DNA from: JAAFHB01 sp038236995
GTDB lineage: Bacteria > Bacteroidota > Bacteroidia > Bacteroidales > Prolixibacteraceae
Reading direction: 5' to 3'
NCBI GenBank assembly: GCA_038236995.1
Contig: JBBRZE010000008.1
Location: 28,955-92,954, forward strand
DNA: 64,000 bases
Made by a program: the position numbers and the translations under genes
Notes under the pieces: model-generated
Databases searched by the model: none
Told to the model about the DNA's origin: nothing
What the model saw: the letters and a program-made list of their open reading frames with translations, nothing else
Shown: one piece after another, positions 26,940-34,412 of the stretch
Layout of the letters: each line of letters begins with the position of its first letter
Numbering within the stretch: position 1 is the first letter of the stretch

Positions 26940-27914
26940 CTATTTTTTCAGGGTAAATTTGAGATTCCGCTCCGAAATTTCCGGTCTCATATATTTTTTA
27001 AGTGATTCAGGATACCCCAATTCCCAGGGAGTTTTTCCAACCCACTGGGATTTTTTACCTTCAATTTTGATGGTTCCCTTGGTCGAAATTTCGACGATGG
27101 TATATAAAGGTTCTTTGAAAGGCGCGGTATATTTGATCCATTTAAAATTTTTATCCACTTCTTCGCCGTATTGAAGATGCGCATATTTTTCTCCCAGCCA
27201 ATGGTACGACATAGAAGTAATGGTAATGTACCAGATTCCATTGATATTCTCGGCATAATCGTAATGGGTATGCCCATTAAAACAAGCGATGACCTTATTA
27301 TGAGGATTCTTCGCATTGTGGGCTTCCAGAATTCCCTCCATCTCTTTATAATTTTCAACACCATACTCTTCGTCGGCACTGACATAATTGGCCAATCCCT
27401 GATGAGAAAATATTACAACCGGATATTTCGCCTTTGCCAAATCATCTTTGAACCAGGTCAACTGCTCCTGTCCTATAAATTGCTTGTATCCTTTGGCTTC
27501 AGGATTCTTTTTGTCGTTACCGTCGAGCACAATAAAATGAAAGCCATTTTTATCGAATGAATAATAGGACTTGGGCATTGCACGATATTCAAGTGCCTGA
27601 TCTTTTGACGTTCCTCCATCCATTTCATGGTTGCCGATCACGTGATACTTGTCGCCCGGAAACGAATTCCAGATATCAAAAAAATGAGCATATTTTTTCT
27701 CAGGAGTTCCAAAATCACCCAATTCTATGATAAAATCGGGCCGGGCGATTTTCATACTGTCGATGAACCTGGTGATGCGGTATTCCGAATCATGCATGGT
27801 TGGCAGATGAACATCTGAACACATTCCAATCTTGATCGAATCATATTTTTTTGCGGTAAGGTTCAGGCTAATAAGAACAAGGAAAAGAATTGAAAAATAA
27901 CTGCGTTTATGCAT
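26940..27914 (-). CDS. Exported calcineurin-like metallophosphoesterase
   Basis: A 324-residue protein with a signal peptide (SYFSILFLVLISLNLTA). The metal-binding motifs of the family are all present in order: CSDVH (D-x-H), IELGDFG (GD), VIGNHEMDG (GNHE), FSHQG (H) and FNGHTHYD (GHTH). The protein should be a periplasmic dinuclear-metal phosphatase. Its place directly upstream of a GH78 gene suggests it removes phosphate or phosphoester groups from the same glycan, but the substrate could also be a nucleotide or phospholipid. Only the family is supported by sequence. Confidence 0.87.
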   Translation of the reverse strand: MHKRSYFSILFLVLISLNLTAKKYDSIKIGMCSDVHLPTMHDSEYRITRFIDSMKIARPDFIIELGDFGTPEKKYAHFFDIWNSFPGDKYHVIGNHEMDGGTSKDQALEYRAMPKSYYSFDKNGFHFIVLDGNDKKNPEAKGYKQFIGQEQLTWFKDDLAKAKYPVVIFSHQGLANYVSADEEYGVENYKEMEGILEAHNAKNPHNKVIACFNGHTHYDYAENINGIWYITITSMSYHWLGEKYAHLQYGEEVDKNFKWIKYTAPFKEPLYTIVEISTKGTIKIEGKKSQWVGKTPWELGYPESLKKYMRPEISERNLKFTLKK

Positions 27915-27964
27915 ATTATAGATTTTTAAAATATTAAAATATTGCCACTAAGATTCACTGAGTT

Positions 27965-28370
27965 TCATAAAACAAATCTTCTTATACCATCTTTTATAAA
28001 AGGAACATTAGAATTAATAAGGTATCCGAGCCTTTTCCCAGTAAGTTTCAAATGACTTAATATTTGAGCCTCCCCAGGCTGGATTAACAGTTTCAATGGC
28101 TTTTAACTCACAAATTACAATGTTATTAACCATACCGTTCCGTCTTAAACATTCGTCCAATACCATATCTTCAAAAACAATTGGCACAATCAATTGTCAC
28201 TGCACGTTATACCCGTTTCTTGCAAGAACATGACAGTAACAAACTTCATATGCTTTTTCAAATAAACCTGGACCAAGTTCTTTATGAACCAGATAAGCAG
28301 TATTCACAACTGCTTTTCCCACATCCTCTTGTTCAACAGAAACAGGCTGAAAATATCTTTTGTGCTCCAT
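27965..28370 (-). pseudogene. GxxExxY-family gene broken by a stop codon and a frameshift
   Basis: The frame opens at ATG 28370 with YFQPVSVEQEDVGKAVVNTA and the signature HKELGPGLFEKAYEVCYC (G-x-x-E-x-x-Y). An in-frame TGA at 28197-28199 (probably a mutated CGA Arg codon) interrupts it. Reading on, QLIVPIVFEDMVLDECLR and VICELKAIETVNPAW are intact. One extra G in the run at 28072-28075 then shifts the frame; removing it restores EAQILSHLKLTGKRLGYLIN and the normal C-terminus ending at 27965. Two independent lesions make loss of function likely. Family members are about 120-135 residues; their role is not established. The gene sits between the esterase and phosphoesterase genes and leaves a break in that operon. 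Confidence 0.85.
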
Positions 28371-28458
28371 TTTTTCAAAATATTTGTTATATCTTTTCTT
28401 AGTGCAACTTAGAGGCTAAATTCATCCCCAATTTAAAAACAAGAGGTACTTACTATTT

Positions 28459-29625
28459 TCATTTCAGGTTCAAATACTTCAATACTGCCTCATCGCCCAT
28501 TAAGGCATTGGCTGGCATAGGGTTTTTCTCATCAAAAACCAGCAAATCTTCTTTCGGCAGAATAGTGACAAAGCTTTCGTCGAAACTATCTTTATAGGGT
28601 AATTTCCCGGCATCCATACCCAGGTAATGATCAAAGAAATTATAAACCGGATAGCGTTTTGTTGCTTCATAGCCATGCCGTTCACCCGGGAAATGGGCGT
28701 TATCCAGTTTACTTTCGGCATCGTATAAAGCGTATACTTTTTGTATGTATGGAAATTCGATGTGCGGAGTATTTTTGGTCCAGTCGCCGCCATCCGAAAC
28801 AAGCAACATTGGCCGAGGTGCGCAAAGGGCTGCAATCTCAACATTGTTGGTCTGATAATCATTGTCGCGATGAACTGGCATTCCGCTCTCGCAGGTGCAG
28901 CCTCCAAAGAAATAAGCCGACACCATCACCACCGGTACCGAAACTTTGATTCGATTGTCAATAGCCGTAATCATAATGGTCTGGGTTCCGCCACCTGATT
29001 CACCTGTGATACCAATCTGTTCAGGATCAACGTCAGGACGCATAGTCAGGTAATCCAAAACCCTTTTACTGTTGAAAGTCTGTAACAACAACGCAATCGG
29101 AATTTTATGCGTAACCTGCTTCGAGTCGGTATAGCCAACCATATCGTAGGCAAACACCACTGCGCCCATCCGGGCAAAACAGGCACTCCGGATTTGAACG
29201 TCGGAGCTTACCCGCCGATCAGCCCAATGGCCATGAGGAGTTAATATGGCCGGGCATTTTTTATCTGTTTTTATGGGTCGGTAAAGATTTCCGGTGATAT
29301 AGAACCCCGGAAAACTTTCAATAGCAATGTTTTCAACGATGTAGCCATCCATAGTGCGGGTATTCCGGATAATCGGTTTAAAATTATTATCTACCTTCGG
29401 CATCTGATCCAGCTTCATCCCTTTGATGATTCCCTTTCGGATCACATCTGCGCGTTTTTCCCAGTCGGCTTTGGTTTTCCATTCTGAAGCCCATTTTTTC
29501 ATGATCACGTTCGCCTGATCTTCAGTCCAATAAGCACCCTGACACAACCTATTTTCCTGTGCAAAAACTTTCAGATTTAAACAAAGAAGAATAGCAATGA
29601 TTAGTGTAATTTGAATCTTTTTCAT
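28459..29625 (-). CDS. Exported alpha/beta hydrolase, acetylxylan-esterase-like
   Basis: A 388-residue protein with a signal peptide (ITLIIAILLCLNLKVFA). It has an alpha/beta-hydrolase core: TPHGHWAD (oxyanion region), the nucleophile elbow GITGESGGG with S210, and a late His in PGERHGYEATKR; the acid is probably an Asp near DNAHFPGE or LLVSDGGDW. The overall pattern resembles acetylxylan esterase/dienelactone-hydrolase-like enzymes that occur in PULs. It probably removes acetyl or other ester groups that block the rhamnosidases and mannosidase of this cluster. It follows the propeller-lipoprotein gene by 18 bp. The exact ester is not known. Confidence 0.75.
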   Translation of the reverse strand: MKKIQITLIIAILLCLNLKVFAQENRLCQGAYWTEDQANVIMKKWASEWKTKADWEKRADVIRKGIIKGMKLDQMPKVDNNFKPIIRNTRTMDGYIVENIAIESFPGFYITGNLYRPIKTDKKCPAILTPHGHWADRRVSSDVQIRSACFARMGAVVFAYDMVGYTDSKQVTHKIPIALLLQTFNSKRVLDYLTMRPDVDPEQIGITGESGGGTQTIMITAIDNRIKVSVPVVMVSAYFFGGCTCESGMPVHRDNDYQTNNVEIAALCAPRPMLLVSDGGDWTKNTPHIEFPYIQKVYALYDAESKLDNAHFPGERHGYEATKRYPVYNFFDHYLGMDAGKLPYKDSFDESFVTILPKEDLLVFDEKNPMPANALMGDEAVLKYLNLK

Positions 29626-29643
29626 CCTAAAATTTCTTGAAAA

Positions 29644-31917
29644 TTAATGTTTCTCCGATTGAATAATATCCAGATAGCGAGCCATCCAGTAAGGCCAAAG
29701 CCAGAAGACAGGCTCACGAACCTGCTGAGGATCACCCTGTACTGCTGCCCACGGGTTTTTGTCCCATCGTACAGTAGACCGGATACTTGCCGGTGGAAGT
29801 ACCGAAATCTGAATATCTTCCAGAATCGGAGTTCTGACAATATGCACATCTTCGCGCAACCGATGATCTATCGGCCAATCGACCAAATCAAGCGGCGCAT
29901 CTCTCAGAAAATCAATAGTCTGCTGCTCATTGACAGTTTTACCGGTCGCAATCGCATAGGTCAGGTTATTGATCAGGTTCTCACCAGCTGCCTGATTGAC
30001 CATCCATTCATCAATCAGCCTGGAATAAAACTCGTGAAGTTTTGGATCATTCTCATATTTCAACAGAATTGGGAAAAGATACCCTTCCATCGTCCGGTCG
30101 AAATAAATTTGCCATGCCGGATTTTTCGAATTTAAATGAGAGACATTATCCAGGTAACCTTCCTTTTCGATTAAGCGAATGTATTCTTTTTCATATTTTT
30201 TATCGCCGGTAATATGCGCTGCAAATTTTAAATAAGCCAATAGTTCCAGCGAGTTGATACTTCTTTCCGAAGACCAGTCAGGGTCGCGATTTAGCTGGTC
30301 GGGTGACCATACAGCCCAATGCGTGTGCGTTCCGTCAATGTCAATGAAGTTGTAATTATTTTTTATCAGGTAGTCTACAATTCTTTTCACATGGTCGCGA
30401 ACCAGCACTTTTTCAGCTTCTCCTGCAGCAAATTCATAATAAAAGAAATAACCCATCATGTGACCATCCATCTCGTCACTGCTTGTATCGCCTTTCCACA
30501 ACCACTTGCCATCTTTCGATTTTCTCCAGCGCTCTTCAACCGGTTTATACCGAGGATCTTTTACCAGTTCTTCCGCAATTTCCTTGTCGGAGTAAGTCCT
30601 GTTGGAATCATTCACTTTTGGCCACGAGACCGGAACTATTGTCCGGGCAAAAAAGCCTTCCGTTTCAGTTACGGTCTGCAGATATTTCAGGAATTCAAAT
30701 GCTTTTCGTGCTTTTATTTTAGCGTCTTCATCTTTGGTGACCGCATACCTGAAACTTTCCATCGCCAGATAACCACCGGTATATTCCCCGTCGTTATCAT
30801 CATCCGAATTGCGCCAGGTAGAAGTATCGCCGGGTGTGTCCAGCCGAAGGATTCCGCAGGTCCACGGAATACGCATGTGCTTTTTCATCAGTTGAACATA
30901 GTAGTTATTCTGCTTTTCTTGCAATGTCATCCTGTTGCGCCGAATGCAACTGACTCCGTTTGCCGTTGCAACCCATGCATTTCCTTCAGTATCAAAAGCA
31001 ATACTGTTGACTTTGTTATCGGTCAGCCAACGTCTGCTAAAACGCAGTGAATGTGAACCGTCTTTGGCATAACGTACTACTCCGACATCGGTACCAACCC
31101 ACATCAGTCCGTCAGGAGACCGACGAATGCAATTTACAAACACCGACGGAATTCCATCCTGAGGAGTTAAATTTCGGATCAGCTTTTCATGATCACGTAC
31201 TGAAACACCACCCATTACCCCAGCCCAGATATTTCCAGAGGGATCAAACGAAATCGATCGCACATAGCAGCTTATCAACTCCGAAACATCCTGAATAAGT
31301 GTTGTTTTATCGTCATTACAGCAATAAAGTCCTGCATCAGTTGCTACCCACAGATTGTCTTTACTGTCAGTAATTGCATCGCGGACAGTGCGTGCAATGG
31401 TATAATCCTGCTGTTCCCATTTATTTCCATTGAAACGCCATATTCCATAAGGTCCCAACGCATAGTTTCCGCTTACGTCATTACAGATGACCGAGATTGG
31501 AGGTTTTGCACCCTCTTCTTTTTTTAACCGGTGATTACTATAACGATAAATGCCATTCCATACGCCCAGTAAAACATCTCCATTGGGATTAACTGCAACT
31601 GAGTATGCTGGTCCACGTTCTGCCCTTGAAATGATGGGCTTCCACTCCCGCGTTCCTGAATTTTTACAGAAGATTCCTGAGGCAGCGGCAATCCATACGT
31701 TTGAATCACGGTCAACTGCAATACTACGAACTTCGTTATCTGCCTTATTTTCACTTATCATGTACGCATCGTGTGTTTCCTGAACAAACGGAACATCCTG
31801 AAAAACGATAGGTTTCGAAGAACTTTTAGTTTTCTTTGCTTCCGGACTGCATGAAATAAGCCCAACAACAAATATACAGGGAATTACATGGATTAAATTT
31901 AGTTTCAATTTTCTCAT
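29644..31917 (-). CDS. Lipoprotein with a Reg_prop-type propeller fused to an all-alpha (toroid-like) domain
   Basis: A 757-residue lipoprotein (lipobox LISC). Residues about 55-345 form repeated blades like those in HTCS sensors (SNVWIAAASGIFC, NLWVATDAGLYC, NIWAGVMGGVSV, LMWVGTDVGVVRY, NAWVATANGVSC). The rest (about 350-750) is mostly helical with aromatic and acidic loops (DNDGEYTGGYLAMESFRYA, SSDEMDGHMMGYFFYYEF, GTHTHWAVWSPDQLN), which looks like an (alpha/alpha) toroid as in several glycosidases and lyases. No histidine kinase or TM helix follows, so it is not a classical HTCS. It could be a surface enzyme or a glycan-binding protein. I cannot name a family for the helical half. Confidence 0.65.
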   Translation of the reverse strand: MRKLKLNLIHVIPCIFVVGLISCSPEAKKTKSSSKPIVFQDVPFVQETHDAYMISENKADNEVRSIAVDRDSNVWIAAASGIFCKNSGTREWKPIISRAERGPAYSVAVNPNGDVLLGVWNGIYRYSNHRLKKEEGAKPPISVICNDVSGNYALGPYGIWRFNGNKWEQQDYTIARTVRDAITDSKDNLWVATDAGLYCCNDDKTTLIQDVSELISCYVRSISFDPSGNIWAGVMGGVSVRDHEKLIRNLTPQDGIPSVFVNCIRRSPDGLMWVGTDVGVVRYAKDGSHSLRFSRRWLTDNKVNSIAFDTEGNAWVATANGVSCIRRNRMTLQEKQNNYYVQLMKKHMRIPWTCGILRLDTPGDTSTWRNSDDDNDGEYTGGYLAMESFRYAVTKDEDAKIKARKAFEFLKYLQTVTETEGFFARTIVPVSWPKVNDSNRTYSDKEIAEELVKDPRYKPVEERWRKSKDGKWLWKGDTSSDEMDGHMMGYFFYYEFAAGEAEKVLVRDHVKRIVDYLIKNNYNFIDIDGTHTHWAVWSPDQLNRDPDWSSERSINSLELLAYLKFAAHITGDKKYEKEYIRLIEKEGYLDNVSHLNSKNPAWQIYFDRTMEGYLFPILLKYENDPKLHEFYSRLIDEWMVNQAAGENLINNLTYAIATGKTVNEQQTIDFLRDAPLDLVDWPIDHRLREDVHIVRTPILEDIQISVLPPASIRSTVRWDKNPWAAVQGDPQQVREPVFWLWPYWMARYLDIIQSEKH

Positions 31918-32099
31918 ATTTAGAAATTAGCATAATTTTCAAGTATAATAATTCATTCTCTATTGCGCCGAAGGATCATCTAAACTTAGATCATAATTTC
32001 TCATTGGCGCTTAACCATTTGTCATTTTTTGACCCTGGATTAAAAGCCGGGGCTACCAATTTGCCGCCCCTGCAGGAGTGAAAAAACAATTTAAATTCA
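31918..32099. other. Intergenic spacer with a GC-rich hairpin
   Basis: An AT-rich 182-bp gap between the GH92 and propeller-lipoprotein genes. It contains a short GC-rich inverted repeat near 32048-32070 (GGGGC / GCCCC) without a clear U-run. The role is uncertain; a transcript-processing site is possible. Confidence 0.35.
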
Positions 32100-34412
32100 C
32101 TATTTACTGCCATTATTCATTTCAAAAATAAGCTCCCCGCCTTTTTGAAGTTCGTCATATGTAATATAAAGCCTATTAAGTATTTGCTGATTCAATTTTG
32201 CAGACATGATGTAAATATTTTCTTTGGAAACATTTCGGGCTACTATTGTGAAAATTTTGCCATTTGGCAGTTGAATCTCAGTCTTTTCAAATTGAGGACT
32301 TCCAAAATAATACCGGCCATCAACAGGATTCACCGGATAAATGCCCATAGAGCTGAAGACATACCACGCCGACATCTGTCCGCAATCCTCGTTACCGCAC
32401 AAACCTGCCGGTGAATTTCGATAAAGCGTATTGATAATTTTATTGGTATAGAACTGCGTCTTTCCGGGTTTGTCAACCAGATCATATAAGTACGCAAAGT
32501 TGTGGTCAGGCTCATTTCCCTGCGAATACTGGCCAATCAAACCTGTCACATCCTCAGTATCGTTGCCCAACAATTCGGACGTTTGAGTAAACAAACTGTC
32601 AAGCATCCTGTCAAAATCAGCCTTTCCTCCCATCAACTCAATTAAGCCGGGTATGTCATGCGGTACAAAGAATGAATACTGCCAGGTATTTCCTTCCACA
32701 AAATGCGCATTACCGTATTCAGCAAAACGCGGATGAAAGGGTACATTCCAACTGCCGTCGCTGTTTTTGCCACGGAATAGCCTGTAGGCCGGGTCATACA
32801 GATTTTTGTAATACTGCGATCGATCTATGTATTTTTTGTAATTGTCAGGCTTACCAAGTTGTTTGGCGATTTGGGCAATACACCAGTCGTCGTAGGCATA
32901 TTCCATTGTTTTTGAAACGGTTCCATTCTTTTCCTTGTCGGTAGGGACAAAATGATACTGCCTATAAAAGTCCAGGCCTTTCCGATTGGTTTCAGAAACT
33001 GCAATTAGTGCTTTGTACATTTCTTCCAGATCGTACTTTCCTATTTTCTTGGTTAAAGCATCAGCCATCAGCACCGCAGCATGGTAACCAATCATTGATC
33101 CGCCTTCGTTGCCCGAAATTTCCCAGTAAGGCAGCTCCCCGGTCTGGCGATATTTGGCCATCATAGAATGTATAATATCTTCCTCAACCTTTGGCTGCAT
33201 AAGCAGAAGCAACGGATTTTCAGCACGAAAAGTATCCCAAAGCGACAATAAGGTATATTGCACATAACCTTCAGCTTTGTCTGGAACCTGATTGAAATTT
33301 TTATACCAATCATCGACATCCGAAAAACGATAGGGAGCGAGGTAGCAATGGTATAATGAACTATAAAAAATGGTTCTTTTCACAGAATCGCTGGTCGTAA
33401 CTTTTATCTTTGACAACTCATCATTCCATTTTCGGCGGCTTGCCTGATGCATCTGATCAAAATTCCATCCATACTGATCCGTAGTTTTCAAGTTGGCCAG
33501 CGCCCCATCCTCACTTGCAGAAGAAATGGCGACTTTCAGCATTAAATCCTTATTCTCTTTTCCGTCAAATGAAAGCGCTGCCACTAAATGTTTTCCTTTG
33601 GCTGTATTGGAATCAGGCGTTTCGTCAGTCAAAAAAAACTGATGGTTTTTTACCGGACGCGAAAACTGCATGGCAAAATAAACCCGTTGGACATTGGCTT
33701 TTCCAGATGAAAAACGATATCCTGTAATCATTTCAGGCGACTGGTAACGAACGAAGGCATCAGTTGTATGATCGCTATTTGTAAAGCCAAGATTGAGAAC
33801 AATGCTCTGAATATCTGATTTTTTATTGAACCGATAACGGTGCATGGCGGCAAGTTCGGCGACCGTCAATTCCACATCAATATCATCATCCTGAAGGTTG
33901 ACCGAGTAGAATCCGGGTGATGCCTTTTCGGTTGAATGTGAAAATTTGGAACGGTATTTCAGTAGAAAATGTTTATCAAAAAGTTCCAAATGTCCGTCAT
34001 GGTCAATAAAACTACTGGGACCAAAACCTTTTTCAGCAAGGATTTCGTTGACAGTTGAATCACTTTGAATAAAATATTTTTCCCTAATTGGTTTGGTTGT
34101 GGGCATCACCGAAATATCACAATAATCGCCCACGCCAGTTCCACTCAAGTGGGTATGAGAAAAACCAACAATTGTACTATCGCCATAATGATAACCGGCG
34201 GCGTACATCCAGCCTTGTCCACCATTATCGGGACTAAGCTGAATCATTCCAAACGGATAAGCAGCACCGGGAAACATGTTACCGAAGCCCTCTCCCATTT
34301 TGCCGCCTGTTCCGATAAACGGATTGACATAGCTGGAGCAATCACGCTGCTTCACGAAAGAAGGCTGACAGGCCGTAATAGCCAAAATAAATATAGCAGC
34401 AAATCTCATCAT
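32100..34412 (-). CDS. GH92 alpha-mannosidase lipoprotein
   Basis: A 770-residue lipoprotein (lipobox ITAC after a short hydrophobic stretch). It shows the GH92 hallmarks in order: YVNPFIGTGG, GNMFPGAAYPFGMIQLSPD, GFSHTHLSGTGVGDY near the N-terminus, then the barrel blocks SLWDTFRAENPLL, GNEGGSMIGYHAAV, GNTWQYSFFVPHD, and GNEDCGQMSAWYVFSSMGI near the C-terminus. GH92 enzymes are calcium-dependent inverting exo-alpha-mannosidases acting on alpha-1,2/1,3/1,4/1,6 or phosphomannose links. Its start overlaps the stop of the upstream GH78 gene by 4 nt (ATGA), so the two are translationally coupled. Linkage preference cannot be read from the sequence. Confidence 0.94.
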   Translation of the reverse strand: MMRFAAIFILAITACQPSFVKQRDCSSYVNPFIGTGGKMGEGFGNMFPGAAYPFGMIQLSPDNGGQGWMYAAGYHYGDSTIVGFSHTHLSGTGVGDYCDISVMPTTKPIREKYFIQSDSTVNEILAEKGFGPSSFIDHDGHLELFDKHFLLKYRSKFSHSTEKASPGFYSVNLQDDDIDVELTVAELAAMHRYRFNKKSDIQSIVLNLGFTNSDHTTDAFVRYQSPEMITGYRFSSGKANVQRVYFAMQFSRPVKNHQFFLTDETPDSNTAKGKHLVAALSFDGKENKDLMLKVAISSASEDGALANLKTTDQYGWNFDQMHQASRRKWNDELSKIKVTTSDSVKRTIFYSSLYHCYLAPYRFSDVDDWYKNFNQVPDKAEGYVQYTLLSLWDTFRAENPLLLLMQPKVEEDIIHSMMAKYRQTGELPYWEISGNEGGSMIGYHAAVLMADALTKKIGKYDLEEMYKALIAVSETNRKGLDFYRQYHFVPTDKEKNGTVSKTMEYAYDDWCIAQIAKQLGKPDNYKKYIDRSQYYKNLYDPAYRLFRGKNSDGSWNVPFHPRFAEYGNAHFVEGNTWQYSFFVPHDIPGLIELMGGKADFDRMLDSLFTQTSELLGNDTEDVTGLIGQYSQGNEPDHNFAYLYDLVDKPGKTQFYTNKIINTLYRNSPAGLCGNEDCGQMSAWYVFSSMGIYPVNPVDGRYYFGSPQFEKTEIQLPNGKIFTIVARNVSKENIYIMSAKLNQQILNRLYITYDELQKGGELIFEMNNGSK

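Noticed and set aside
30319..31050. A 243-codon open frame on the plus strand
   Set aside because: It lies wholly antisense to the propeller lipoprotein gene (29644-31917), has no family-like motifs and is Phe/His-rich in the way mirror frames are.
32041..32076. A terminator after the propeller-lipoprotein upstream gap
   Set aside because: The GGGGC/GCCCC pairing is short and has no U-run; noted only as a hairpin in the spacer entry.
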